Source: JBAROU01 sp049642385 | Lineage (GTDB): Bacteria > Chloroflexota > Dehalococcoidia > DSTF01 > RBG-16-68-14 | Assembly (NCBI GenBank): GCA_049642385.1 | Contig: JBAROU010000167.1 | Coordinates: forward strand, 1-16,599 | Direction: 5' to 3' | DNA length: 16,599 nt | Shown: one piece after another, positions 1 to 13,486 of the stretch | Position numbering within the stretch: the stretch's first letter is position 1 | How the letters are laid out: every line of letters starts with the position of its first letter | The notes under the pieces: generated by a model | The model's input: only the letters and a program-made list of their open reading frames with translations | What the model was told of the DNA's origin: nothing | Database searches by the model: none | Made by a program: the position numbers and the translations under genes

Positions 1-15
1 GTGTTCGTCACGTTG

Positions 16-44
16 GGGGCGGTCGCCTCAGGCGACAGCGCCCC
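16..44. other. GC-rich hairpin downstream of the ispF remnant
   Basis: Positions 16-27 pair with 31-44 to give a 12-bp stem with a 3-nt loop (TCA) and a 2-nt bulge (AG, 37-38). It lies about 97 nt beyond the stop of the leftward ispF 3' remnant. It could end the leftward operon, but there is no T-run on the minus-strand exit side, so it is not a canonical intrinsic terminator. It could equally belong to a gene outside the left edge. No convincing gene was seen in 1-140: the short frames there resemble no known protein. Confidence 0.35.
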
Positions 45-140
45 TAAAGACAAACGCAGCGAATCCTGCACCGAAGAAGCGGTCGGCGCTGCACGGGTCG
101 GCTCGACTGTACAACCTGCATGGCAGCGGTTCTCGACATG

Positions 141-209
141 TTACGTAGAGTCTACCAGCACCACCGCGAGCGCGGCAATCCCCTCGCCGCGGCCGATCTC
201 GCCGAAGCA
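141..209 (-). pseudogene. ispF: 3' remnant of a native ispF
   Basis: On the minus strand, a frame of 22 codons plus TAA (stop at 143-141) reads CFGEIGRGEGIAALAVVLV followed by DST. This is the C-terminal signature of 2-C-methyl-D-erythritol 2,4-cyclodiphosphate synthase (GRGEGIAA followed by a hydrophobic strand). No IspF sequence precedes it in frame: upstream of the Cys codon the translation is meaningless, and no start codon or full gene exists. Its codons are GC-rich like the flanking ispD and kinase genes and unlike the complete ispF just upstream. I infer that it is the surviving end of the ispF whose 5' end is at 1106-1050. The family match is clear although the piece is short. Confidence 0.75.
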
Positions 210-266
210 ATGACCTAGTGGACTTCTCGAATGACGCGGAAGTGTAACCGGAGATGGAGAGAGAAG

Positions 267-914
267 CTATTCCTCGAGGGAAACCACGGACACCACGGCA
301 AATGCTCCGATGCCCTCTCCGCGTCCAAAGGTCCCGATCCCTTCGTGGGACCTTGGCTTTACACTGACCCTGTCGGCGTCAATCTGGAGGCGACCCGCAA
401 TTCGGCATCTCATCTCGGGTACTTGAGGTTGCAGGCGGGGCTGTTCGGCCACGACAGTTGTGTCCACATAATCGACAACCAAGCCCTCATGGGCGAGCAT
501 GTTACCTGCATGCTCAAGCATTGTGAGGCTGCTTGCGCCCTTCCATTTGGGGTCGTCGGATCGGAAGTGTGAACCGATGTCGCCGAGGTTGGCCGCTCCT
601 ATCATCGCATCTATGACGGCATGCAATACAACATCGCCATCGGTATAGCTGATCAGAGCTGGATGGCCAGGGAACTCCACCCCTCCAATGACCAGAGTGC
701 GGGTGCACTTGTTAGGGCGATGATCTGGACAGCATACTCCGTTCTTTCCGCAAAATCGATGGACGTCATAACCGTGGCCGACACGTGGAATGACTACCTT
801 AGGCCGCGGGCTGGGCCTCACTGTGGCGCGTCGTGCATGTTCTGCCTTGGCTCCGTTGGGGCTCAAGGCCGGTTCAGCAATACTGCGTGAACGGGGGTTC
901 GGTTTATTCGGCAT
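267..914 (-). CDS. ispF: 2-C-methyl-D-erythritol 2,4-cyclodiphosphate synthase (divergent IspF)
   Basis: IspF converts CDP-ME 2-phosphate to MEcPP in the cytosolic MEP isoprenoid pathway, as a zinc-dependent trimer. The core starts near residue 44 with GHGYDVH; D50, H52 and H98 match the metal ligands. The GDIG loop (111-114), K186, E191 and GRGEGIG (197-203) are present. ATG at 914 is chosen because GGGAG sits 8 nt upstream (923-927). That gives 215 residues, about 55 more than usual, with a 43-residue basic N-terminal extension. Oddities: residues 90-91 are Tyr-Thr where the family has His-Ser (HSDGDV); a loop at 55-70 holds four cysteines (C55, C61, C62, C70); and base and codon use looks less GC-rich than neighbouring genes. 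It is flanked by fragments of another ispF, so it probably arrived by transfer. The fold assignment is firm. Whether it is fully active is uncertain because of the His-to-Tyr change. Confidence 0.88.
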   Translation of the reverse strand: MPNKPNPRSRSIAEPALSPNGAKAEHARRATVRPSPRPKVVIPRVGHGYDVHRFCGKNGVCCPDHRPNKCTRTLVIGGVEFPGHPALISYTDGDVVLHAVIDAMIGAANLGDIGSHFRSDDPKWKGASSLTMLEHAGNMLAHEGLVVDYVDTTVVAEQPRLQPQVPEMRCRIAGRLQIDADRVSVKPRSHEGIGTFGRGEGIGAFAVVSVVSLEE

Positions 915-922
915 CGTAGCTG

Positions 923-927
923 CTCCC
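923..927 (-). promoter_or_regulatory. Shine-Dalgarno of the complete ispF
   Basis: GGGAG on the minus strand ends 8 nt before the ATG at 914. It supports that start over internal GTG codons nearer the conserved core and explains the unusual N-terminal extension. It lies in the 24-nt gap after the stop of the chimeric fragment. Confidence 0.6.
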
Positions 928-938
928 AGCTTGAACGA

Positions 939-1106
939 TCAGTGGCCCTGCGTCAAATCCTCCGCAAGCAGCGCCTGCGCCAGCGCCAGGTCCTCCGGCG
1001 TCGTCACTTTCAGGTTGCGCCGCGATCCTTGCGTACATCCGAGCACTTCCACCAGCGCCCGTCCCGTTTCGAGCGGATGAATGTCGTACCCGATGCCGGC
1101 TCTCAT
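939..1106 (-). pseudogene. chimeric ispF 5' end / ispD 3' end fragment (55 codons)
   Basis: This is an intact 55-codon frame. Its first 19 residues, MRAGIGYDIHPLETGRALV, are the start of an ordinary IspF, including the D-x-H metal motif. From residue 20 it becomes an IspD C-terminus: RRNLKVTTPEDLALAQALL (29-47) matches residues 213-231 of the complete IspD upstream except T34 for M220. The frame ends at TGA 941-939. Its ATG (1106-1104) overlaps the stop of the preceding kinase gene as ATGA, the usual sign of translational coupling, so this was the native ispF start. The join falls in the stretch GCGCTGGT, which occurs in both parent contexts. It can make neither enzyme. I read it as a recombination scar that is probably still translated. 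Confidence 0.82.
973..1024. repeat. 52-bp direct repeat, copy 1 (ispD 3' end)
   Basis: Positions 973-1024 and 2189-2240 are direct repeats that differ at three positions by eye. Both encode the RRNLKVT-PEDLALAQAL end of IspD. Outside the core, similarity continues in patches (a GCGCTGGT-GAAG block) with an apparent 12-nt length difference. Confidence 0.85.
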
Positions 1107-2170
1107 AGCTTCGCCCATCCAAATCGCGGCGCCAGGCGGCGCATCTCCGCCTGGATAGCGCGCATCATCCCGACATCGAATTGCAGATGCTTGCCGATGC
1201 CAGGGTCGCCTGGCTCCAGCCGCCGCGCCGCGTAAAAGCTGGCATCCGGCACCCAGTTCAGCACCGCCATGAACGGCAGCGCTTGGCGCTCCTCGTCCGA
1301 TAGTGGCTGCACCGATTCATATCCCTCAAGGAACGCCCGGCAGAACTCCTCGCGCAGCGTCGTCGAAACGCGCCGTTCCCGCCCGAAGTTGAAGAGAGCC
1401 CGGCCAACGTCAAACGTGCGCGGCCCGTGCGTTATGAAGTCAAAGTCGAAAAGGCCGGCCAGTTCGTCGCCCTGGAAGAGCATGTTGCGGCCATGATAGT
1501 CGCAGTGCAGCCACGCTTGCGGGAGCGCCGCCAGCCGATCCCTCGGCCACGCCTCGGCAGCCGCGCGCTGCCAGTCGCTGAAGAAGTCCAACTCCTGCTC
1601 GAATCCCTGGCCTGCGAACATCTCCCTCAGCCGCTCGCTGTGCTCCTCCGCGAGTACCGACGTACGCCACACGTGACTCGAGACCGGCGCCAGCCACTTC
1701 CCGACGTCGACCTCTCGCACAGGCGGTGCCACCACCGGCCCCGTATAGCCTGCAGCAACAACCTCAAACTGGGCCAGGCTTTTGCCCGCTTCGCGCGCCT
1801 GCCCCAGGCTGGTGAAGTCGAACTCCTGCCCCTCGACGAGGCCGAAGAGGGCCCAGTGCAAGCCCTCGACGGACGCGAACGCCTCGCCGGTGCGTGTCCT
1901 GACGATGGTCGCTGTCGGGAAGCCGCCGTCGAGGAGGTGTTCCTGAAACGCCAACTGAAAGGCGATGCGCCCGGCGGCGGCCACGCTGCTTGCTGCGCGC
2001 ATCCTCAAGAGGTGGTAGGCGCGCAGCACGTAGCGCTCCCCGCTGGCACCGTCGGCCACCAGCCAGTTGTCGTTGCCGACCCCGACCTCGTCACGGCCGA
2101 GGATGCTCGGAGCCTGGAGCGGGTAGGAGCGCAACGCGGCTAGTGGGTCGGCTTCTACCGTCTCGATCAC
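1103..2170 (-). CDS. APH-fold phosphotransferase of unknown substrate
   Basis: This 355-residue protein belongs to the aminoglycoside phosphotransferase / homoserine kinase II / choline kinase superfamily of soluble ATP-dependent small-molecule kinases. The catalytic Brenner motif HCDYHGRN is at 222-229 (H222, D224, N229), and the metal-binding LFDFDF segment is at 240-245 (D242, D244). The N-lobe strand YVLR (47-50) has Arg where many members have the ATP-binding Lys, as also seen in some homoserine kinase II relatives. The start is GTG at 2170, sharing one base with the ispD stop (TAGTG). The stop overlaps the next ATG (ATGA). The gene is thus co-translated between ispD and the original ispF. 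The substrate cannot be read from sequence. Its position suggests a phosphorylation linked to isoprenoid precursors, but antibiotic, sugar or amino-alcohol kinase activity is equally possible from the family alone. Confidence 0.85.
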   Translation of the reverse strand: MIETVEADPLAALRSYPLQAPSILGRDEVGVGNDNWLVADGASGERYVLRAYHLLRMRAASSVAAAGRIAFQLAFQEHLLDGGFPTATIVRTRTGEAFASVEGLHWALFGLVEGQEFDFTSLGQAREAGKSLAQFEVVAAGYTGPVVAPPVREVDVGKWLAPVSSHVWRTSVLAEEHSERLREMFAGQGFEQELDFFSDWQRAAAEAWPRDRLAALPQAWLHCDYHGRNMLFQGDELAGLFDFDFITHGPRTFDVGRALFNFGRERRVSTTLREEFCRAFLEGYESVQPLSDEERQALPFMAVLNWVPDASFYAARRLEPGDPGIGKHLQFDVGMMRAIQAEMRRLAPRFGWAKL

Positions 2171-2874
2171 TAAGTTGCCCTCAACAGTGCCTGCGCCAGC
2201 GCCAGGTCCTCCGGCATCGTCACCTTCAGATTGCGCCGCGCGCCCTCGTACAGCTGCACCGGCACGCCCAGCGCTTCGACCAGCGCCGCGTCATCCGTGG
2301 CGTCGCCCTGAGCGCGGCGATGCGCCTCCAGAAGCAGATCGTAGCGGAAGACTTGGGGCGTCTGCGCCAGCCACAGCCGCGCTCGGTCCAGCGTGCGGAC
2401 GATGCGCCCGCCGTCGCTCTCCTTTACGGTGTCCGGCACAGGCAGCGCGCAACACGATGCGCCTGTCTCCTGCGCCGCGTCGATGCCGCGCTCGATAAGC
2501 TCGTTAGTCACCAGCGGGCGCGCGCCGTCGTGCACCGCCACCCACGCGCAGCCAACGAGCGCGTCTAGCCCAGCTCCCACCGAATCCTGCCGTCGCGCGC
2601 CGCCGGGCACGACGGCGCAGACCTTGTCTGCGCGCTCGTCGCGGACGAGCGAGCGCGCCCGCTCGAGCGTATCCTCAGCGACGACGAGCGCGATGCGCTC
2701 GATGCGCGGACAGCCTTGAAATGCCCGCAGCGTGTAGGCCAGGAGCGGCCGGGTCACGTTGTCCTGGCCCGTTAGCGGTGCCCACAGCTTGTCGACGTCG
2801 CCCATGCGTGCGCTGCGCCCCGCGGCGACGACCACGGCGTCTGCGTTCGGCTGTGCGTGATTGTTCTCCGCCAT
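2170..2874 (-). CDS. ispD: 2-C-methyl-D-erythritol 4-phosphate cytidylyltransferase
   Basis: IspD transfers CMP from CTP to MEP to form CDP-ME, the third step of the MEP isoprenoid pathway, in the cytosol. The protein has 234 residues, close to the usual 230-240. The nucleotide-binding start AAGRSARMG is at 17-25 with R20 and K29. GGARRQDSV (91-99), VHDGARPLV (114-122), DTVK (148-151), QTPQVFR (171-177), DATDDA (191-196) and NLKVTMPEDL (215-224) follow in family order. ATG at 2874 lies 4 nt after the stop of the VTT gene, so the two are one transcript. The downstream kinase starts at the ispD stop. The last 52 bp of conserved coding sequence recur at 973-1024. No key residue is missing. Confidence 0.95.
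   Translation of the reverse strand: MAENNHAQPNADAVVVAAGRSARMGDVDKLWAPLTGQDNVTRPLLAYTLRAFQGCPRIERIALVVAEDTLERARSLVRDERADKVCAVVPGGARRQDSVGAGLDALVGCAWVAVHDGARPLVTNELIERGIDAAQETGASCCALPVPDTVKESDGGRIVRTLDRARLWLAQTPQVFRYDLLLEAHRRAQGDATDDAALVEALGVPVQLYEGARRNLKVTMPEDLALAQALLRAT
2189..2240. repeat. 52-bp direct repeat, copy 2 (within intact ispD)
   Basis: Partner of 973-1024 in the same orientation, lying inside the 3' end of the complete ispD. The two copies bracket the kinase gene and the ispF 5' scar. Recombination between them would delete about 1.2 kb and place the intact ispD directly upstream of the complete ispF. Confidence 0.85.
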
Positions 2875-2878
2875 GCGT

Positions 2879-3556
2879 TCACTCGAACAGGTGCCGGAGC
2901 ACCTCGCCGGCCGCCAGCCCGCCCGATGCGAGGTAGATGTTCTTCACGATTTTGCCGCTCAGCACGCCAACGAAGAAGCGCGACAGCTTCATCTTCACGG
3001 CGCCTGCTGCCACACCTGCCACATCGACGAGTGGGTTCGGGAACGAGGAGAGGAGGAACATCGTGAGGATCCCGCGTCGTTCCATCCAGCGTCGCACGCG
3101 CGGGAAGCTGGATCGGTCGCGGAAGAGCGCGCTACCGCCGTAACCGGCAGCGTAGCCCGTCAGCTCCCCCAGCGCTTCCGCCGGCCCCGCGATCAGCCCG
3201 ACCAGAATTGGCACGGGGATCCCGAAGATCGGATCGAGAAGCGCGCCCGCGCTCGTAATTGCCGCCGCGCCGGGCATCGGCATCACGATCGACGCGGCGC
3301 TGATCAGGCTGATGACGAAGAGACCCACGTAGCCGTAGGTGTTGAGCTGATCCAGGTTGACGCTGAAGAAGAAGAACGCGAACGCAGATGCCGTGACCAT
3401 CACCACCAGCGCCAGCAGCAACCCGTACTCCAGCCGCCAGATCGGCGAACGCGTGGTCGGTGGCCCCTCCGCGCTGGATTCCAGAAGCTGCGGCGTAGCC
3501 GAAGCGTCGTCAGCCTGCGGCTCGTGCTGTCGCTGAGGCGTTCGCGTCACGCTCAT
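2879..3556 (-). CDS. VTT-domain (SNARE-associated / DedA-like) membrane protein
   Basis: This 225-residue inner-membrane protein begins with a hydrophilic N-terminus (1-40). A transmembrane segment follows at about 43-67, then hydrophobic stretches at about 74-90 and 105-125. The VTT hallmark is present: a re-entrant-like region with GELTGYAAGYGG (129-140), then SSFPNPLVDVAGVAAG (169-184) and a last hydrophobic helix. Related DedA/TVP38 proteins are linked to lipid scrambling or transport, possibly of undecaprenyl phosphate, which is an isoprenoid lipid. Specificity cannot be told here. ATG at 3556 has no Shine-Dalgarno. A weak CATAGT hexamer lies 8 nt upstream. It is the first gene of the leftward operon, after the rpoC terminator and 4 nt before ispD. 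Confidence 0.85.
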   Translation of the reverse strand: MSVTRTPQRQHEPQADDASATPQLLESSAEGPPTTRSPIWRLEYGLLLALVVMVTASAFAFFFFSVNLDQLNTYGYVGLFVISLISAASIVMPMPGAAAITSAGALLDPIFGIPVPILVGLIAGPAEALGELTGYAAGYGGSALFRDRSSFPRVRRWMERRGILTMFLLSSFPNPLVDVAGVAAGAVKMKLSRFFVGVLSGKIVKNIYLASGGLAAGEVLRHLFE

Positions 3557-3581
3557 GAGTGCTTACTATGGTATCGAAACA

Positions 3582-3610
3582 GCAGGCCGCCTCGTCGTGA
3601 GGCGGCCTGC
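3582..3610 (-). terminator. hairpin terminator after rpoC
   Basis: A perfect 12-bp GC-rich inverted repeat (3582-3593 with 3599-3610, 5-nt loop) begins 23 nt beyond the rpoC stop. On the minus strand the stem is followed by TGTTTCGAT, a short and imperfect T tract. It separates rpoC from the VTT-ispD operon. Termination may be partial because the T tract is weak. Confidence 0.7.
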
Positions 3611-3633
3611 CCGAGTTCATCTTGCTCGAAGAG

Positions 3634-12004
<8,371 letters not shown>

Positions 12005-12012
12005 GGCAAGCG

Positions 12013-12018
12013 CTCCTT
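12013..12018 (-). promoter_or_regulatory. Shine-Dalgarno of rpoB
   Basis: AAGGAG on the minus strand lies 8 nt before the ATG at 12004. It is the strongest ribosome binding site in the window and decides among the ATG codons at residues 1, 3 and 4. Confidence 0.8.
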
Positions 12019-12114
12019 TAACGCAGATTAGCCCCTACCCCAACAGGGGATGGGAAGGCCGTTCTGGCTCATTCAGGGGATACAAATACCAAGAGGTTGT
12101 CTAGCCGTGCCTCA

Positions 12115-12143
12115 AGTGTAGCAAGGGCCGTCCGGAGTGTCAA
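12115..12143 (-). promoter_or_regulatory. sigma-70 type promoter P1 for rpoBC
   Basis: On the minus strand a perfect -35 TTGACA (12143-12138) is followed after exactly 17 nt by TACACT (12120-12115) as -10. Transcription would start near 12108 and give a leader of about 104 nt before the rpoB ATG. The leader contains an interrupted C/G stem (about 12032-12055). Recognised by eye only. Confidence 0.65.
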
Positions 12144-12149
12144 TCGTCT

Positions 12150-12178
12150 ACTATACTTGGCCGCGACAAGAAATGCAA
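12150..12178 (-). promoter_or_regulatory. possible second promoter P2 for rpoBC
   Basis: On the minus strand, TTGCAT (12178-12173) and TATAGT (12155-12150) are spaced by 17 nt, immediately upstream of P1. The -10 matches consensus at five of six bases and the -35 is weaker. Tandem promoters would suit a highly expressed core operon. The same AT-rich spot could serve the opposite strand (TATACT at 12152-12157), but no -35 was seen there. Confidence 0.45.
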
Positions 12179-12226
12179 GCCCAATTTGGCGCCATGATCT
12201 CTGGATCCAGCCTGATTTTGGTGCCG

Positions 12227-12242
12227 TAGGGGATATCCCCTA
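12227..12242. promoter_or_regulatory. perfect 16-bp palindrome, candidate operator
   Basis: TAGGGGATATCCCCTA is a perfect inverted repeat 63 nt upstream of the acyl-CoA dehydrogenase start and about 50 bp beyond the rpoBC promoters. Its length and symmetry fit a dimeric repressor such as a TetR- or GntR-type fatty-acid regulator. The binding protein is unknown and no regulator gene is in the window. A shorter perfect palindrome, CTGGATCCAG, lies at 12201-12210. The rest of the 301-bp intergenic region holds the rpoBC promoters and nothing else that I recognise. Confidence 0.45.
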
Positions 12243-12305
12243 GATCCCGCTCGCCGGCCCGGCCGTGGCTCCAGAGACCCCGATTGCGTTATCCTGGCCT
12301 TCGCC

Positions 12306-13472
12306 ATGCAGTTCGAACTCACCGAAGAGCAACGCCTGATTCAGGAAACGGCCCGCCGCATCGCCAAAGAGCGTGTGGCGCCACGTGCCGCCGAGATCGA
12401 CGAATCAGGCGAATATCCCCACGACGTGTTCGAGGCCTTCCGCGAGGTGGGCCTTCTGGGCCTGACCATCCCACAGGCCTACGGCGGCAGCGGGGCTGGC
12501 ACCCTCCCGCTCGCCCTCGCGGTGGAAGAGGTGGCCAAGTACTGCTGCTCCTCCGGCCTAATGCTCCTGCTCTCGGCGCTTCCCACCCATCCGATCCTGA
12601 TCGGCGGCAGCGAGCGCCAGAAGCAGGACTGGCTACCGCGCTCGGCCAAGGGTGAGATGAAGGGTGCGTTCTGTCTCACCGAGCCCAATGCCGGCTCCGA
12701 TGCCGGAGGCATCCAGAGCCGCGCCCGACGAGACGGCGACGACTACATTCTCAACGGAGAGAAGGTGTTCATTTCCGGAGGGACCGTCGCCGACTTCGTC
12801 GTCGCCTTTGCCAAGACCGATACGTCCGACGGCGTGCGCGGCATCTCCGGCTTCATCGTCCCGACTGACAGCCCTGGCTTCTCAGTCGCTCGAACCGATC
12901 GGAAGATGGGCGTGCGCGGCGTCCCGACGGCGAACATCGTCTTCGAGAACGTCCGTGTGCCCAAGGACCTGCTGCTGGGTGAGGAGGAGTCGCAGGGCTT
13001 CCACCACGCGATGCTCACGCTCAACACGCTGCGTCCCGTCGTCGGCGCGCGCGGCGTGGGGCTGGCGGAAGGTGCGATGACCTACGCACTCGAGTACGCG
13101 CGCCAGCGCGAGGCGTTTGGCAAGCCGATCGCCGATCTCCAGGCGATCCAGTTCATGTTCGCCGACATGGCGATCCAGATCGAAGCCGCCCGCTTGCTCG
13201 TCTATCAGGGCGCTTGGCTCGTCGACCAGGGCAAGTACAAGCGCGAGAACGCAGCGCTCCTCTCCATCGCCAAGGCGTACGCCACGGAGGCCGCGGTAAA
13301 GGTCGCATCTGATGCCATGCAGGTGCTGGGCGCGCAAGGGTACATGATGGACCACCCGCTGGAGCGTCACTACCGCGACGCGCGCCAGCTCATGATTGTC
13401 GAAGGCACCAGCCAGATCCAGCGCGTCGTCATCGCCCGCGCCCTCCTCGAACGCGAACTCACCTATCCCTGA
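12306..13472 (+). CDS. acyl-CoA dehydrogenase
   Basis: This 388-residue flavoenzyme introduces the alpha-beta double bond into acyl-CoA, in fatty-acid or branched-chain amino-acid breakdown, passing electrons to ETF. Visible landmarks are the N-terminal helical domain beginning FELTEEQRLIQETAR, the FAD/substrate segment FCLTEPNAGSDAG (122-134), RQREAFGKPI (267-276), LGAQGYMMDHPLERHYRDAR (341-360) and the catalytic base E366 in IVEGTSQIQ. That position fits the short-chain/butyryl-CoA type. Chain-length preference cannot be fixed. The gene stands alone, divergent from rpoB. There is no Shine-Dalgarno before the ATG. A TATCCT hexamer 10 nt upstream (12290-12295) suggests a leaderless or nearly leaderless message. 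Confidence 0.94.
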   Translation: MQFELTEEQRLIQETARRIAKERVAPRAAEIDESGEYPHDVFEAFREVGLLGLTIPQAYGGSGAGTLPLALAVEEVAKYCCSSGLMLLLSALPTHPILIGGSERQKQDWLPRSAKGEMKGAFCLTEPNAGSDAGGIQSRARRDGDDYILNGEKVFISGGTVADFVVAFAKTDTSDGVRGISGFIVPTDSPGFSVARTDRKMGVRGVPTANIVFENVRVPKDLLLGEEESQGFHHAMLTLNTLRPVVGARGVGLAEGAMTYALEYARQREAFGKPIADLQAIQFMFADMAIQIEAARLLVYQGAWLVDQGKYKRENAALLSIAKAYATEAAVKVASDAMQVLGAQGYMMDHPLERHYRDARQLMIVEGTSQIQRVVIARALLERELTYP

Positions 13473-13486
13473 GCAAGAGACGCTGT

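Noticed and set aside
28..210. Minus-strand 60-codon frame over the ispF remnant
   Set aside because: It is a different frame from the one that encodes the GRGEGIAALAVV signature and has no recognisable sequence of its own.
1427..2143. Long plus-strand open frame opposite the kinase gene
   Set aside because: It is a shadow of a GC-rich gene on the other strand. The opposite frame has the full kinase motif set and coupled ends.
973..2240. Insertion sequence or integron-like mobile unit around the kinase
   Set aside because: The flanking repeats are coding ispD ends, not terminal inverted repeats, and there is no transposase, integrase or target duplication.
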